Shown here piece after piece: positions 30,550-39,425 of a DNA stretch of 64,000 nucleotides; within the stretch, counting starts at the first letter, position 1, and each line of letters starts with the position of its first letter. Origin of the DNA: Tetraselmis striata (lineage: Eukaryota; Chlorophyta; Chlorodendrophyceae; Chlorodendrales; Chlorodendraceae); assembly GCA_006384855.1 (NCBI GenBank), contig VCJN01002641.1:20084-84083 (forward strand), given 5' to 3'. Made by a program: the position numbers and the translations under genes. The notes under the pieces are model-generated. The model saw only the letters and a program-made list of their open reading frames with translations. It searched no databases and was not told the origin of the DNA.

Positions 30550-31425
30550 TCACTCGTGCTCACCTTCGCGGCCACGTCCACGTCCGCCGCCACGTCCTCG
30601 CCCACGCCCGCGACCTGCAGCTGCAGCCGCCACTCGAGAAGTAGCGGTCGCCTTGGCGCTGCTGGCAACGGTCGCCTCGAAAACACGACGCTCGTAGTCC
30701 CGCATGAGGTCCCCAAAGATCGCGGAACCCAGATGCTCCGAAGCAGGCTGAAAATGCTGAGCTCGCAGCACATCCAGAACACCTTGGTCACCGTGCACAC
30801 GCTTGATCTCATTGAGCTTCCGTAGGAAGGCCAAACGAAACCGAAACGCCTTGTCGATGGCCTCGGCGTGGTTCCGGGCTCTCGCGAGGTAGGGGGTGAA
30901 GTCCTGGTTGCTGGAAGGGACGTAGGGCAGTAGCTCGTCGAGCGCCACGAAAAGGGCGGCCATGTGGGCCCCGAAACACGACATCCACAAGTACTCCTCC
31001 TGGGCCGGCAGACGCCGGTCATCCTGCCTGAGGTACTCGTTCGTTAGGTCGGTGCTCAAAGGGAAAAGTCCAGGCACTCGGCTGACCGGTCGAACGGCCT
31101 CGTAACCAGACTCTGCTCTCTGCAGTAGCTCTGGCACCGCGAGGTAATCATCCTCGGCACTCACGGATTTTGCTCCGACACGGCCGCTCTGGGCTAGCTC
31201 TAGCAAGTCGGGGCGCTCTGCGGCTCCCCCGCTGCCTGTCGGCTGTCTCGCGAAGCGCTGCCCTGAGCCGGAGCCATGTGCCCCTTCTCCATCAACAACG
31301 CGATCACGAGCCGTCAATTGTGCCACAGCTGTAGCCAGCTCTCGCAGTAATGAAGACTGGGCCCTCATATTTGCGTTCAGCGACTGCAGCGTCGGCTCAG
31401 CGACGGGTTCTTCTCCATCTGACAT
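30550..31425 (-). CDS. Gag-like protein of element B
   Basis: The ATG at 31425 opens MSDGEEPVAEPTLQSLNANM, in the same place as the ATG of elements A and C. It encodes 291 residues ending at TGA (30550-30552). The N-terminal third is probably coiled (LLRELATAVAQLTARD). The central domain (LFPLSTDLTNEYLRQDDRRL to FGDLMRDYERRVFEATVAS) is the best conserved among A, B and C. The C-terminus is an RGG-type stretch that should bind RNA or DNA. There is no CCHC knuckle. It may form the particle that carries element RNA. The gene is undamaged. Confidence 0.82.
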   Translation of the reverse strand: MSDGEEPVAEPTLQSLNANMRAQSSLLRELATAVAQLTARDRVVDGEGAHGSGSGQRFARQPTGSGGAAERPDLLELAQSGRVGAKSVSAEDDYLAVPELLQRAESGYEAVRPVSRVPGLFPLSTDLTNEYLRQDDRRLPAQEEYLWMSCFGAHMAALFVALDELLPYVPSSNQDFTPYLARARNHAEAIDKAFRFRLAFLRKLNEIKRVHGDQGVLDVLRAQHFQPASEHLGSAIFGDLMRDYERRVFEATVASSAKATATSRVAAAAAGRGRGRGRGGGRGRGREGEHE

Positions 31426-31724
31426 AGTAACGCACGGACGTACGGACGAGAATATCACACTCGGGTGGCGAGCCGGGTGTGGTCTTGAACAACCTGGGGT
31501 GACCTTGCTCGCAACGGGTTACGAGACAGTTTTTACATCGCTGCGTGGAACGCAGCGAAAACTGGAAGATGGCAGGCTCAGCTGTTCTGGCTGCTTTTAT
31601 GTCTACTCGTGCTGCACCCAACAAGGGCGCAACAACAGTTACTAGTTCCCGTACCACTGCGCAGCACTTGTAGCTGAAAAGCGGTTAGGTCAAGGATGGA
31701 AACCCCATAAACTAGTTTAGATCA

Positions 31725-32639
31725 AACATAATTATCTCCATAGGAGGGAGATTTGGACAGGCCCGCATCCTGTGCCGAAGTCGAGGGTTTTGGCCAAAAC
31801 CTACTGTCTAATCTGGCATGATAGGAAGCCCTGGGGCAGGGCTTCAAGGCACAACAACTCCGGCTGGATTCTGACTACATCCGGGGCCGGGATGATTGAC
31901 CGCCCAGGTGGGGGTGGGTCAGGGCCGTGGAAAAATTATTTTGGATACAGTTGCAGCAAACACGGCCCAGCACCCGCGTCGGCCCACCACCGCGTGTACC
32001 ATCATACCCCCCCCCCCCCCCCCCCTTCCACTGCCCAACGCCTCAGCCACAGAGATAAGGAACCATTCGTTACATACGTCTAGAGCACAGGTGCTAAGCC
32101 TAGGGGTTTGACCCGCGTCTGGGGTGTACTCGCGCTGCGGGAGCGGGAGCGATGGTGGCGTCAGTGCAGGTGGGCAGCCGTGACCACCTGTACTCTAGAC
32201 ACGGCACCACTCAGTACCCCAGTTCGGGTCCACTTAAATTCGTCGGAGTCCCAAAAAGAGTCTTCTGTTTCAGCTGAGGGGTGCTGATGGCTGGCCGTGT
32301 ACGGGCTTGACCAGTCGGTTTGGTCCTCGGTGCCGGTCCAGTACCGTTGCAGGACGAGCTGACGGGCAGGCATCGAAGTTGCATCTTGCGATGGGGGTGT
32401 TTCTTCGTCGTCTCCCCAGCGGCCCCTGTCGCTGCCCTGATATTAGGACAGGGCACCTTCTTGCATTGGCGACGGGGAGTAGTAGGGTCATGGTCTCGGT
32501 CCGAAGCTGTCGGGGCTGTTTGCTGACGGGGAGGTAGGCGGGGTTTCCACCTGAACCAGCCACTTTGACGCCCTGGCTGCTGCTGCCTGCAGCTTTTGCA
32601 AGGCTTTCTTTGCGGCTGCAGTGTTTGCGCTGACCTTGC
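31725..32639. other. Spacer with a C tract, no gene recognised
   Basis: It contains a C tract near 32006-32027 and no ORF with recognisable similarity. Confidence 0.45.
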
Positions 32640-34290
32640 TTATGCGGTGTTGTCTGGTATGCTCCAATTGCACCTGGCAAAAAAGAAAACCATGGTATAT
32701 CTCACTATCTTGTTATTCTCCATGTAGGCAACAATCCAAGTACAATTCCAAAAGCTCGAGGCTGTAGTATATAAGGCGCTCCTTATCTCAGTGGTGTTCT
32801 GGGTATGCTCAGTTGCCAGCGCCATGGATGCTTGAAGGCCATCGAGGACTTCTTGCTGCTCGGTGATTGCATCAGTTGCGCGCGCCTCCTTCTGCGCGGC
32901 CTGGCGGAGCTTCTCATCCTCCTTCTCCAGCAAAGCCTTGTCCTTTGCAGGAGCTTTGGCAGCAGCTGCAACGCGTCTGGCGGCTTCCTCTGCACGCTTC
33001 CTCTCAGCTTGGCGTGCAGCCTTGTCAGCTTTTGCAGCAGCTGCCGCCCGTCGCTTCTCCACCTCAGGGCGTGCCTTCTCCTGCGCACGAGTGGCGGCCT
33101 TCTGAGCCATGCACCTGGCGTGGTGCTCCTTGTCTCGTGCTCGCTCTTGCGCCAACTTGTGACGCGCCGTCTCCTTGGCTATAGCCCTCCACCTCCTCAA
33201 GGCATGCCCAACAGTCTTATTTAGCCATTTCGTGTACAGAGCGCGCATGGCTCTTTCACCGCAAAGCATTTGGACGTCCTCGCCCATGATGCGACGGCGC
33301 CAGGGCATCTTGTAACGCTTGGAACACTTGTCCTGGTCTGGCGTAAGCGCCAGCACCTCACAGATGAGCGGGTGCTCAGGTGAGTTCTGCACGATCGGCT
33401 CCTGCTTGATCTGTTGATAGGTGCACTCCACTGCAGCACTCTTCACATCTGGCAGCGCGCTGACACACACAGCATGCGCTAGGAGCTGAAGAGGATCGCT
33501 GGGCATGCCAATGACGTTGTCCAGAATCGATTCAGTCACAGTCTCCCGCTCAACGGCGCCCTCGGGTTGCGCGATGGTGTTGACTGCTGTAATGGCGCCG
33601 CCCTCTTTCTGCTCTTTGATTGTCTCGTACACCTTGTTGCGTACGGCCTCAAGGTTGATGTCCCACTGGCGCGTGTCTCCGTTAGGGTAGCCGCCCTCTC
33701 GAAACTGCGGCGGTTGCGCTCTTTGGGCACTGCCTTCTCCCAGGGCGAGCAGGCGGGGATGACGAGCTTGTTGTCGTAAGAATTTGTTACAGTATGTCCG
33801 AGCAACGGACTGAGAGTTCGTCCCTGCATAGATTCAAGAATGCTCGAAACCAATCCTTGCCAGCACTGCCACGGTGGTTGCAGCGTTGGATGATCTGCTG
33901 TTGTCGGTCGGTCTTGATGGCGAGCGAGCAATATTTTACGACCTCCAGCACCTTGCGTCGCAGGGCCTTCCCAGTCCACGGCAACGCTGCCTTCCCACGA
34001 CGAATAATAGCAGTAACCATCTGCGCCTCCTCCTCTTCGGTGAAGATAACAAGGTTGGAAACGAGGTCATCGAATGAGCCTTCCTAGCGGTTGCGACGTT
34101 GCGCTGGAGGCCGGTCTTCGGTACGTACGCGGAAGCACTGCACGGCAGCGCGGAACGAGTGCGTTCCGTTCACAACAACGCTCACTGCATGCACCATGTC
34201 GGCGCTCGTGTACTTCTTGTACTCCCCACGACCGCCCTCATCCGTTGCCTTGCTCTTTTGCTTGACCTTGCTGGGCTTAGGGGGTCGCAT
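32640..34290 (-). pseudogene. Pogo-like transposase relic with HTH_psq N-terminus and Lys/Ala-rich tail
   Basis: The minus-strand ATG at 34290 opens MRPPKPSKVKQKSKATDEGG. The following YKKYTSADMVHAVSVVVNGT and SFRAAVQCFRV fit the psq-type helix-turn-helix of pogo/Tigger transposases. After a TAG at 34084 the same frame continues as FDDLVSNLVIFTEEEEAQMV and GKDWFRAFLNLCRDELSVR, the usual CENP-B-like second DNA-binding part. No DDE catalytic domain follows. Instead, after two frame changes, comes a charged region (YKMPWRRRIMGEDVQMLCGE, then a long Ala/Lys/Glu coiled coil at about 33200-32850). GTACGT at the TAG-containing break could be a splice donor, so a spliced gene remains possible. It is probably a dead element or a domesticated fragment. 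Confidence 0.55.
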
Positions 34291-35155
34291 CGTCGCGTGT
34301 GGCTGGGTTCGGTGGAGGTGGTGCGCGCTGGGGGACCTGTCGCTCCGGCTGTCGTCGCGACGGATTTCAAAAATCGGGTCCACCCCCCCCGGCTTGGACA
34401 CCCCACTGCGATTAAAGAGCAGGCCGTAGCAGATGAGTGCACATGCTTGCCTGAAAGCCCTACTGAAATGCCTCAAAATGATCCGACAACCTCCATGATT
34501 GGGTCAGTCTGCACTATGTTATGGGTGAAGAACTGCCTAAGTGTATCCAAAAAATGGTGTATCCAAATCTCCCTCCCATGGAGATACCTGAGCTAGCGCA
34601 GCAGAAGGCGATATCAGGAAATCACCGCCAAAAAAAGGACAATCAGAAAGGTCCTCTACAACGACTGCGAGGTGGAAGCAGTAACATGAGAAGACGCAGA
34701 ATGAGCACGAATGGCACCAGTGAAACCCTTGCTGCAGCGTCTCTAATACGACGGCCCTTTGGGCGGCGATACAGTTTAAAATACGGAAAGCCCTGGGTAC
34801 ATGTAGGCCCTATCGACGCAAAGCAGAGACCTCGCAATTCTGCCAAAAGATATCAGATCTCTTACAACGTTTGGCACAGGGGCTCAGCATGCCCCATAGC
34901 ACGTCCGAAAGGGTCGGGAAGGGTGGGTTGCGCTAGCTGGAAGCTGGCGCAAAGGCAGAAGGTGGAGACACCGCCGCGTCGTGGGGCGTCATGTAGGGAT
35001 GAGGGATGGACGTGGGCACACGGCAGTAGCGTCCTAGCAGCGTACGGCGGAATTTATGACGTCAGGTAACACCCGTCGTATTTAGCCTCATGCAATTCAA
35101 ACCTCTATAATTCTCAATATGACCATAAGCAAAGCAGGGAGCTCGAAGTTTTGCC
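34291..35155. other. Spacer containing repeat Q, no gene recognised
   Basis: It includes dispersed repeat Q at 34710-34803. An ORF of 182 codons (34521-35069) shows no family resemblance and overlaps the repeat, so it is not called. Confidence 0.45.
34710..34803 (+). repeat. Dispersed repeat Q, copy 3
   Basis: It reads GCACCAGTGAAACCCTTGCT, then ACGACGGCCCTTTGGGCGGC, then ACGGAAAGCCCTGGGTA, in the same orientation as 23392-23492, with small insertions. Confidence 0.6.
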
Positions 35156-35159
35156 ATCA

Positions 35160-36290
35160 TGTCGCCACTACTTGGCGTGGCAGCCTGGCTAGTTGGCCGC
35201 CCAAGGGGATCATTCAGTCAAAGAGGTGCCATGCTGCCGGACACGGCAGCATTGTTGGTCGAGCACCACGCTGGACTCCATCGCCTAGCCGCCGAAGTAC
35301 TTGATATGTTGCATCGTCACACCGATCACGTACGCGGCTGTAGTTGCCCCCTTCCGGAGGGAGTGGGACGTCCATGCGAACCCTGCGGGGGGGGCGTGTG
35401 TGTGTGGGGGGGGGGGGGGGGACTCTTGCACGGTTGTAAGTACTACTAGTTGCAGTCAGCTGATGAGGGTGTCCGCCGTCCATTTTGCCTGCCACTCGCG
35501 CCGGTTGATGGTCTATCGCGCCGCTGGCACGCGCCCGCTAGCGAACACCTGACGGGTGGCATCACAATAGTGCAGCAGCTCCGCGATGTCGGCATGCGCT
35601 GACGCCGGCAGCTGACACAACAACTTCTTGCTTGCATCCGCGCCAAGCTGGCCTTTCCGGCAACGATGGTATAGGGGGTCAGGAGGATGATTCCGCCGTC
35701 CGGGCCGACCGTGAGGTCTCCCGTCCGACACTCCACCCCCGCTCCGCCGCGGCAGAAAAACAGACAAAGCACTACGACTGCCAGGCTGGCGCGGAACAGC
35801 TCCACGCGCGCCACGGTACCCGGGTCCGTGCCCCAGGTAAGTCCCAGCTCCAGTCGCAGGGCTTTTGCCAGGGTCAGGGCTTTCAGCACCACATGCACGG
35901 GCAATGGGGCCTGCATCAACTCGGGGTGTAGCGTCACTTGCGACGCCGCAAGGGTGTCACTGCACTATTTTGATGCCACCCATCAGGTGTTCGCTAGCGG
36001 GCGCGTGCCAGCGGCGCGATAGACCATCAACCGGCGCGAGTGGCAGGAAAAATGGACGGCGGACACCCTCATCAGCTGGCTGCAACTAGTACTCATAGCC
36101 GTGCAAGAGCCCTGCTCACCAGATTGCCCAGAGCCATGGGCTCCCGGCCGTGGTCCTTGAACAAGTTGATGACGGCCGACAGGTAAGGCTGCAAGCTGGA
36201 GGCCTTGATCGGCCCCAAGTTGCCCAACCACGTGACAGACCGTGCCACAGTCCCGGGGTCTGCACGTTGAGGCTTGTTACGTAACGTCAA
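35160..36290 (-). pseudogene. Tyrosine recombinase relic of a further PAT family, rearranged
   Basis: Minus-strand pieces in order: TVARSVTWLGNLGPIKASSL and LQPYLSAVINLFKDHGREPM (36290-36110), VELFRASLAVVVLCLFFCRG with GAGVECRTGDLTVGPDGGII (35830-35690), then FAWTSHSLRKGATTAAYVIG with IKYFGG-stop-AMESSVVLD (35375-35260). These align with the recombinase of element D (VECRTGDL against ISCETGDL). The Trp of the catalytic GGW is a TAG. A stretch of about 130 bp is present twice in opposite orientation (35447-35580 and 35957-36090). A G tract lies at 35407-35420. It is non-functional. Confidence 0.75.
35447..36090. repeat. Inverted duplication, arms of about 134 bp
   Basis: 35447-35580 and 35957-36090 are reverse complements with only a few mismatches (shared ends ACTAGTTGCAG and the TAGTGCAG region), separated by about 376 bp. 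The duplicated piece codes for part of the recombinase, so an inversion or template-switch event copied it. Confidence 0.75.
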
Positions 36291-36392
36291 AGTGTCTTAT
36301 GGGTGCGTTGGCATCCGTACTAAAACATGATCTTTGGAGTGACAGTGCCATTTATTCATGACGTGAAACACACCCAAGCCCACCGTCAGACA
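36266..36392. repeat. Dispersed repeat R, copy 3 (partial)
   Basis: It begins at GAGGCTTGTTACGTAACG and runs into the N-terminal ankyrin fragment. The left part of the repeat is missing. The junction CAGACACCGCATCCC is the closest match to the target site of the Copia-like element copy 1. Confidence 0.6.
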
Positions 36393-36600
36393 CCGCATCC
36401 CTTGCCATTGTTTTCTTGTTGACCAAGCCGCATCCCCGAGCCGCCACCCACGCCAGAAGCCGCACCCTCGCCGTCAACAACTGCAGGTCCCTCCGGCCCC
36501 GGCCCTCGTACGCGGGATCTGCACGCCGATGCGTGCTGCCACCGTCGGCGCCGCGCCGGTGCTCCGCCACCAGCGTCCACTCGTCCGGAGTCAGCGCCAT
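36392..36600 (-). pseudogene. Orphan N-terminal fragment of the F-box/ankyrin-like family, copy 3
   Basis: The minus-strand ATG at 36600 opens MALTPDEWTLVAEHRRGADG. It continues through the shortened linker to VNKKTMARDAV and enters repeat R. Of the three fragments it keeps the most ancestral first line (DEW). No repeats follow. Confidence 0.7.
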
Positions 36601-36904
36601 GGTGCGAGGTGGCCACTGCACCACGGCACCGGCAGACGGCTTGTCGCGTGCTAGCAGAGCGGGGCCTAGAAATGCGGGACCTTGCCGGGCGGTGTGCAAG
36701 ATAGTATCCTCGTTGTGATCCCGACCAGGCACAGCCGGGGCGGGCGGGTTCGTCAGGATCTTTGAGGCGCGCACAGCACGCTTTGTGCCGTTTTAAAACT
36801 GCTGTTTTATTTTTTCCGCGCCCCCGGGCGGACAAGACTCGCAACCATGAAGAGCGCCGTGCTGTCTTGGTCGTACCGCGAGGCGACACCAACACACCGA
36901 CAAG

Positions 36905-37095
36905 GTTTTGGAATGCGCACCCGGTTCTAGCAGGGCATCAATACATTCTTCAGCCTGGGAGTGTTATAATTATACCTATACTACCGCACGTGTCCATAGC
37001 ATGTACTCGTAGTATATCTCTCGCGAAGCAAGTAGTACTGAGCGGAGCCATCGATGCCGAGCAGGCCGCATTGTGCTCTTTATAGGGTCCGCAAC
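36905..37095. repeat. Conserved 3' flank of the ankyrin-like genes, copy 4
   Basis: Same block as 13215-13455, located between the N-terminal fragment and the gene at 37100. Confidence 0.65.
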
Positions 37096-37099
37096 AGTT

Positions 37100-39045
37100 T
37101 TACATGTTCTGCAGTATCCACCCCGCTACGGCATCATGTCCCATGACCGTTGCGGCATCAAGGCACGAATTCCTATCCCAAGGGCAGCCCTGCTCCCTCA
37201 CCCACTGCAGCATCTCCAGGTGTCCGTCCCCAGCTGCCTCCAAGCATGTGTCCTCATTCCAGGGGCAGCCCTGCTCCCTCGCCCACTGCAGCATGGCCAG
37301 CTTCCCCGTCCTGGCTGCAGCAGAGCATGTGTGTTCATTCCAGGGGCAGCCCTGCTCCCTCGCCCACTGTAGCACCTCCAGGTGTCCGTGCTGGGCTGCA
37401 GCAAGGCAGGTGTCGTCATTCCAGGGGCAGCCTTGCTCCCTCGCCCACTGTAGCACCTCCAGGTGTCCGCACCGGGCAGCGTCGAAGCATGTATCCTCAT
37501 TCCAGGGGCAGCCCTGCTGCCTCGCCCACTGCAGCACCTCCAAGTGTCCGTGCCGGGCCGCCAAAGAGCACGTACGTTCATCCCACGGGCAGCCCTGCCC
37601 CCTCGCCCACTGCAGCATCGCCGGGGGTCGGCCCCGGCTGCAACAAGGCAGGTGTCCTCATTCCAGGGGCAGCCCTGCTCCCTCGCCCACTGCAGCACCT
37701 CCATGTGTCCGTGCCGGGCTGCCTCCAAGCATGCCTCCTCATTCCAGGGGCAGCCCTGCTCCCTCGCCCACTGCAGCACCTCCAAGTGTCCGCTCCGGGC
37801 AGCAGCAGAGCAGGTGCTAGCATCCCAGGGGCAGCCCTGCCCCCTCGCCCACTGCAGCACCTCCAGCTGCCCGCACCTGGCAGCATCAGAGCAGGTGTCC
37901 TCATCCCAGGGGCAGCCCTGCTCCCTCGCCCACTGCAGCATCTCCAGGTGTCCGTCCCCGGCCGCAACAGAGCATGTTTGTTCATCCCAGGGGAAGCCCT
38001 GCTCCCTCATCCACTGCAGCACCTGCAGCTTCCCCGTCCAAACTGCAAAAGAGCATGTGCCAGCATTCCAGGGGCATCCCTGCTCCCTCGCCCACAGCAG
38101 CAGCTCCAGGTGTCCGCGCGCGGCAGCAGCATCGCATGTGTCCTCATTCCAGGGGCAGCCTTGCTCCCTCGCCCACTGCAGCACCTCCAGCTGCCCGCAC
38201 CGGGCAGCAGCAGAGCAGGTGTCCTCATCCCAGGAGCAGCCCTGCTCCCTCGCCCACTGCAGCAGCTCCAGGTGTCCGCCCGCGGCTGCAGCAGCGCATG
38301 TCTCCTCATCCCAGGGGCAGCCCTGCTCCCTCGCCCACTGCAGCACCTCCAGGTGTCCGCCCCCGGCTGCATTAGCGCATGTGCCTTCATTCCATGGGCA
38401 GCCCTGCTCCCTCATCCACCGCACCACCGCCAGCTGCCCCGCCCCAGCTGCAGCAGAGAATGTGAATACATTCCATGGGCAGCCCTGCTCCCTCGCCCAC
38501 TGCAACACCGCCAGGTGTCCGCCCCCGGCTGCAGCAGAGCATGTGCTAGCATCCCAGGGGCAGCCCTGCCCCCTCGCCCACTGCAACACCGCCAGGTGTC
38601 CGCCCCGAGCTGCAGCAGAGCAGGTGCTAGCATCCCAGGGGCAGCCCTGCTCTCTTGCCCACTGCAGCACCTCCAGCTGCCCTGCCTCGGCGGCCCAACA
38701 AGTTGTCTTGTGATGCTGCTTGGGCAGATCCCAGCCGCGGGACTGCACGCCCCAATGCAGCACGCCCAGCCTGCCGTCCACCACCGCCGCCCTCACCACC
38801 CGCGCGTCGTCCACCAAGGCGCAGCCCTGCTCCACCGCCCACTCCAGCAGCTCTACCCGAGACGTAAACACCCGCGGGTCCATCCGGCGGCGGCCGTTGC
38901 CATCCGCCGCGTCATCTTCGCGCGCGCGCCGCACGCCGACGCAAGACGCCCGGCACACGCCCCGCAGCACGCCGTGCCAGCTGCCACCGTCGGCGCCGCG
39001 CAAGTGTTCCGCCACCACCTTCCACTCGTCCGGCGACAGCGCCAT
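37100..39045 (-). CDS. F-box-like protein with about 19 ankyrin-like repeats, one frameshift
   Basis: The ATG at 39045 opens MALSPDEWKVVAEHLRGADG; the in-frame GTG at 39069 is not used. The first frame runs about 13 repeats to near 37620, where CLVAAGADP loses one base relative to the repeat consensus. The next frame continues with six clean repeats to the tail VAGWILQNM and TAA at 37100. Without the shift the protein would be about 648 residues. The repeats are diverse (LQVLQWMREQGFPWDEQTCS, HLELLLWAREQGCPWNAGTC), so this array is older than that at 25238. It may be a recent pseudogene or an assembly error at the GGGG run. Confidence 0.75.
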
Positions 39046-39069
39046 GGTACTAGGTGGCCACTGCGCCAC

Positions 39070-39414
39070 GGCAAGTCGCGCGCTAGCAGGGTAGAGCTGG
39101 AAATGCTAAAACCCGAAATGCGGAAACGTGCCGGCGCCTGGAACTTATTGTCGCGGTTACCGATACAGGGTAGCAACTATCCGGGCGGGGTGGCAGGGTA
39201 GGGCAGGGGAGGGTTGTAATTATAATTACAACCGTGCCAGATATATCATGATCTATATTAATAGCGAGGTCGTAATCCTTGATGATATATTATATGTATA
39301 CTTTTACGTAATCCAAGGATAATATGATATTATCCTTCATCCTTGGTATTGGCCAGATATTATCATGATATTATCATGCTATAGTCGCTGTATCCCAATA
39401 TATCGCTAGATATA
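39070..39414. other. 5' flank of the ankyrin-like gene at 37100
   Basis: It contains the conserved 5' flank (near 39150 ACCGATACAGG, 39180 CCGGGCGGGGTGGCAGGG) and an AT-rich stretch with repeated TATCATGATATTATC words. Related AT-rich flank is found near 20170-20229 and 23350-23385, on either side of element A. Confidence 0.5.
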
Positions 39415-39425
39415 TATTTTTCAAT

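Larger units (their letters stand above)
28507..31724 (-). mobile_element. PAT-type YR element B, intact Gag-YR, no reverse transcriptase
   Basis: On the minus strand the order is A1 (31539-31724), ORFs, B1 (28812-28837), A2 (28626-28811), B2 (28507-28532). A1 and A2 are 186-bp near-identical repeats; the B cores are 26 bp. About 93 bp lie between A2 and the B2 core, as in elements A and D. Both ORFs are undamaged, making this the best candidate for a recently active copy. Only 36 nt separate the gag stop from the first listed recombinase codon, so RT/RNase H was not lost by decay here: the family is built without it. It may depend on the RT of an element such as D. Confidence 0.9.
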
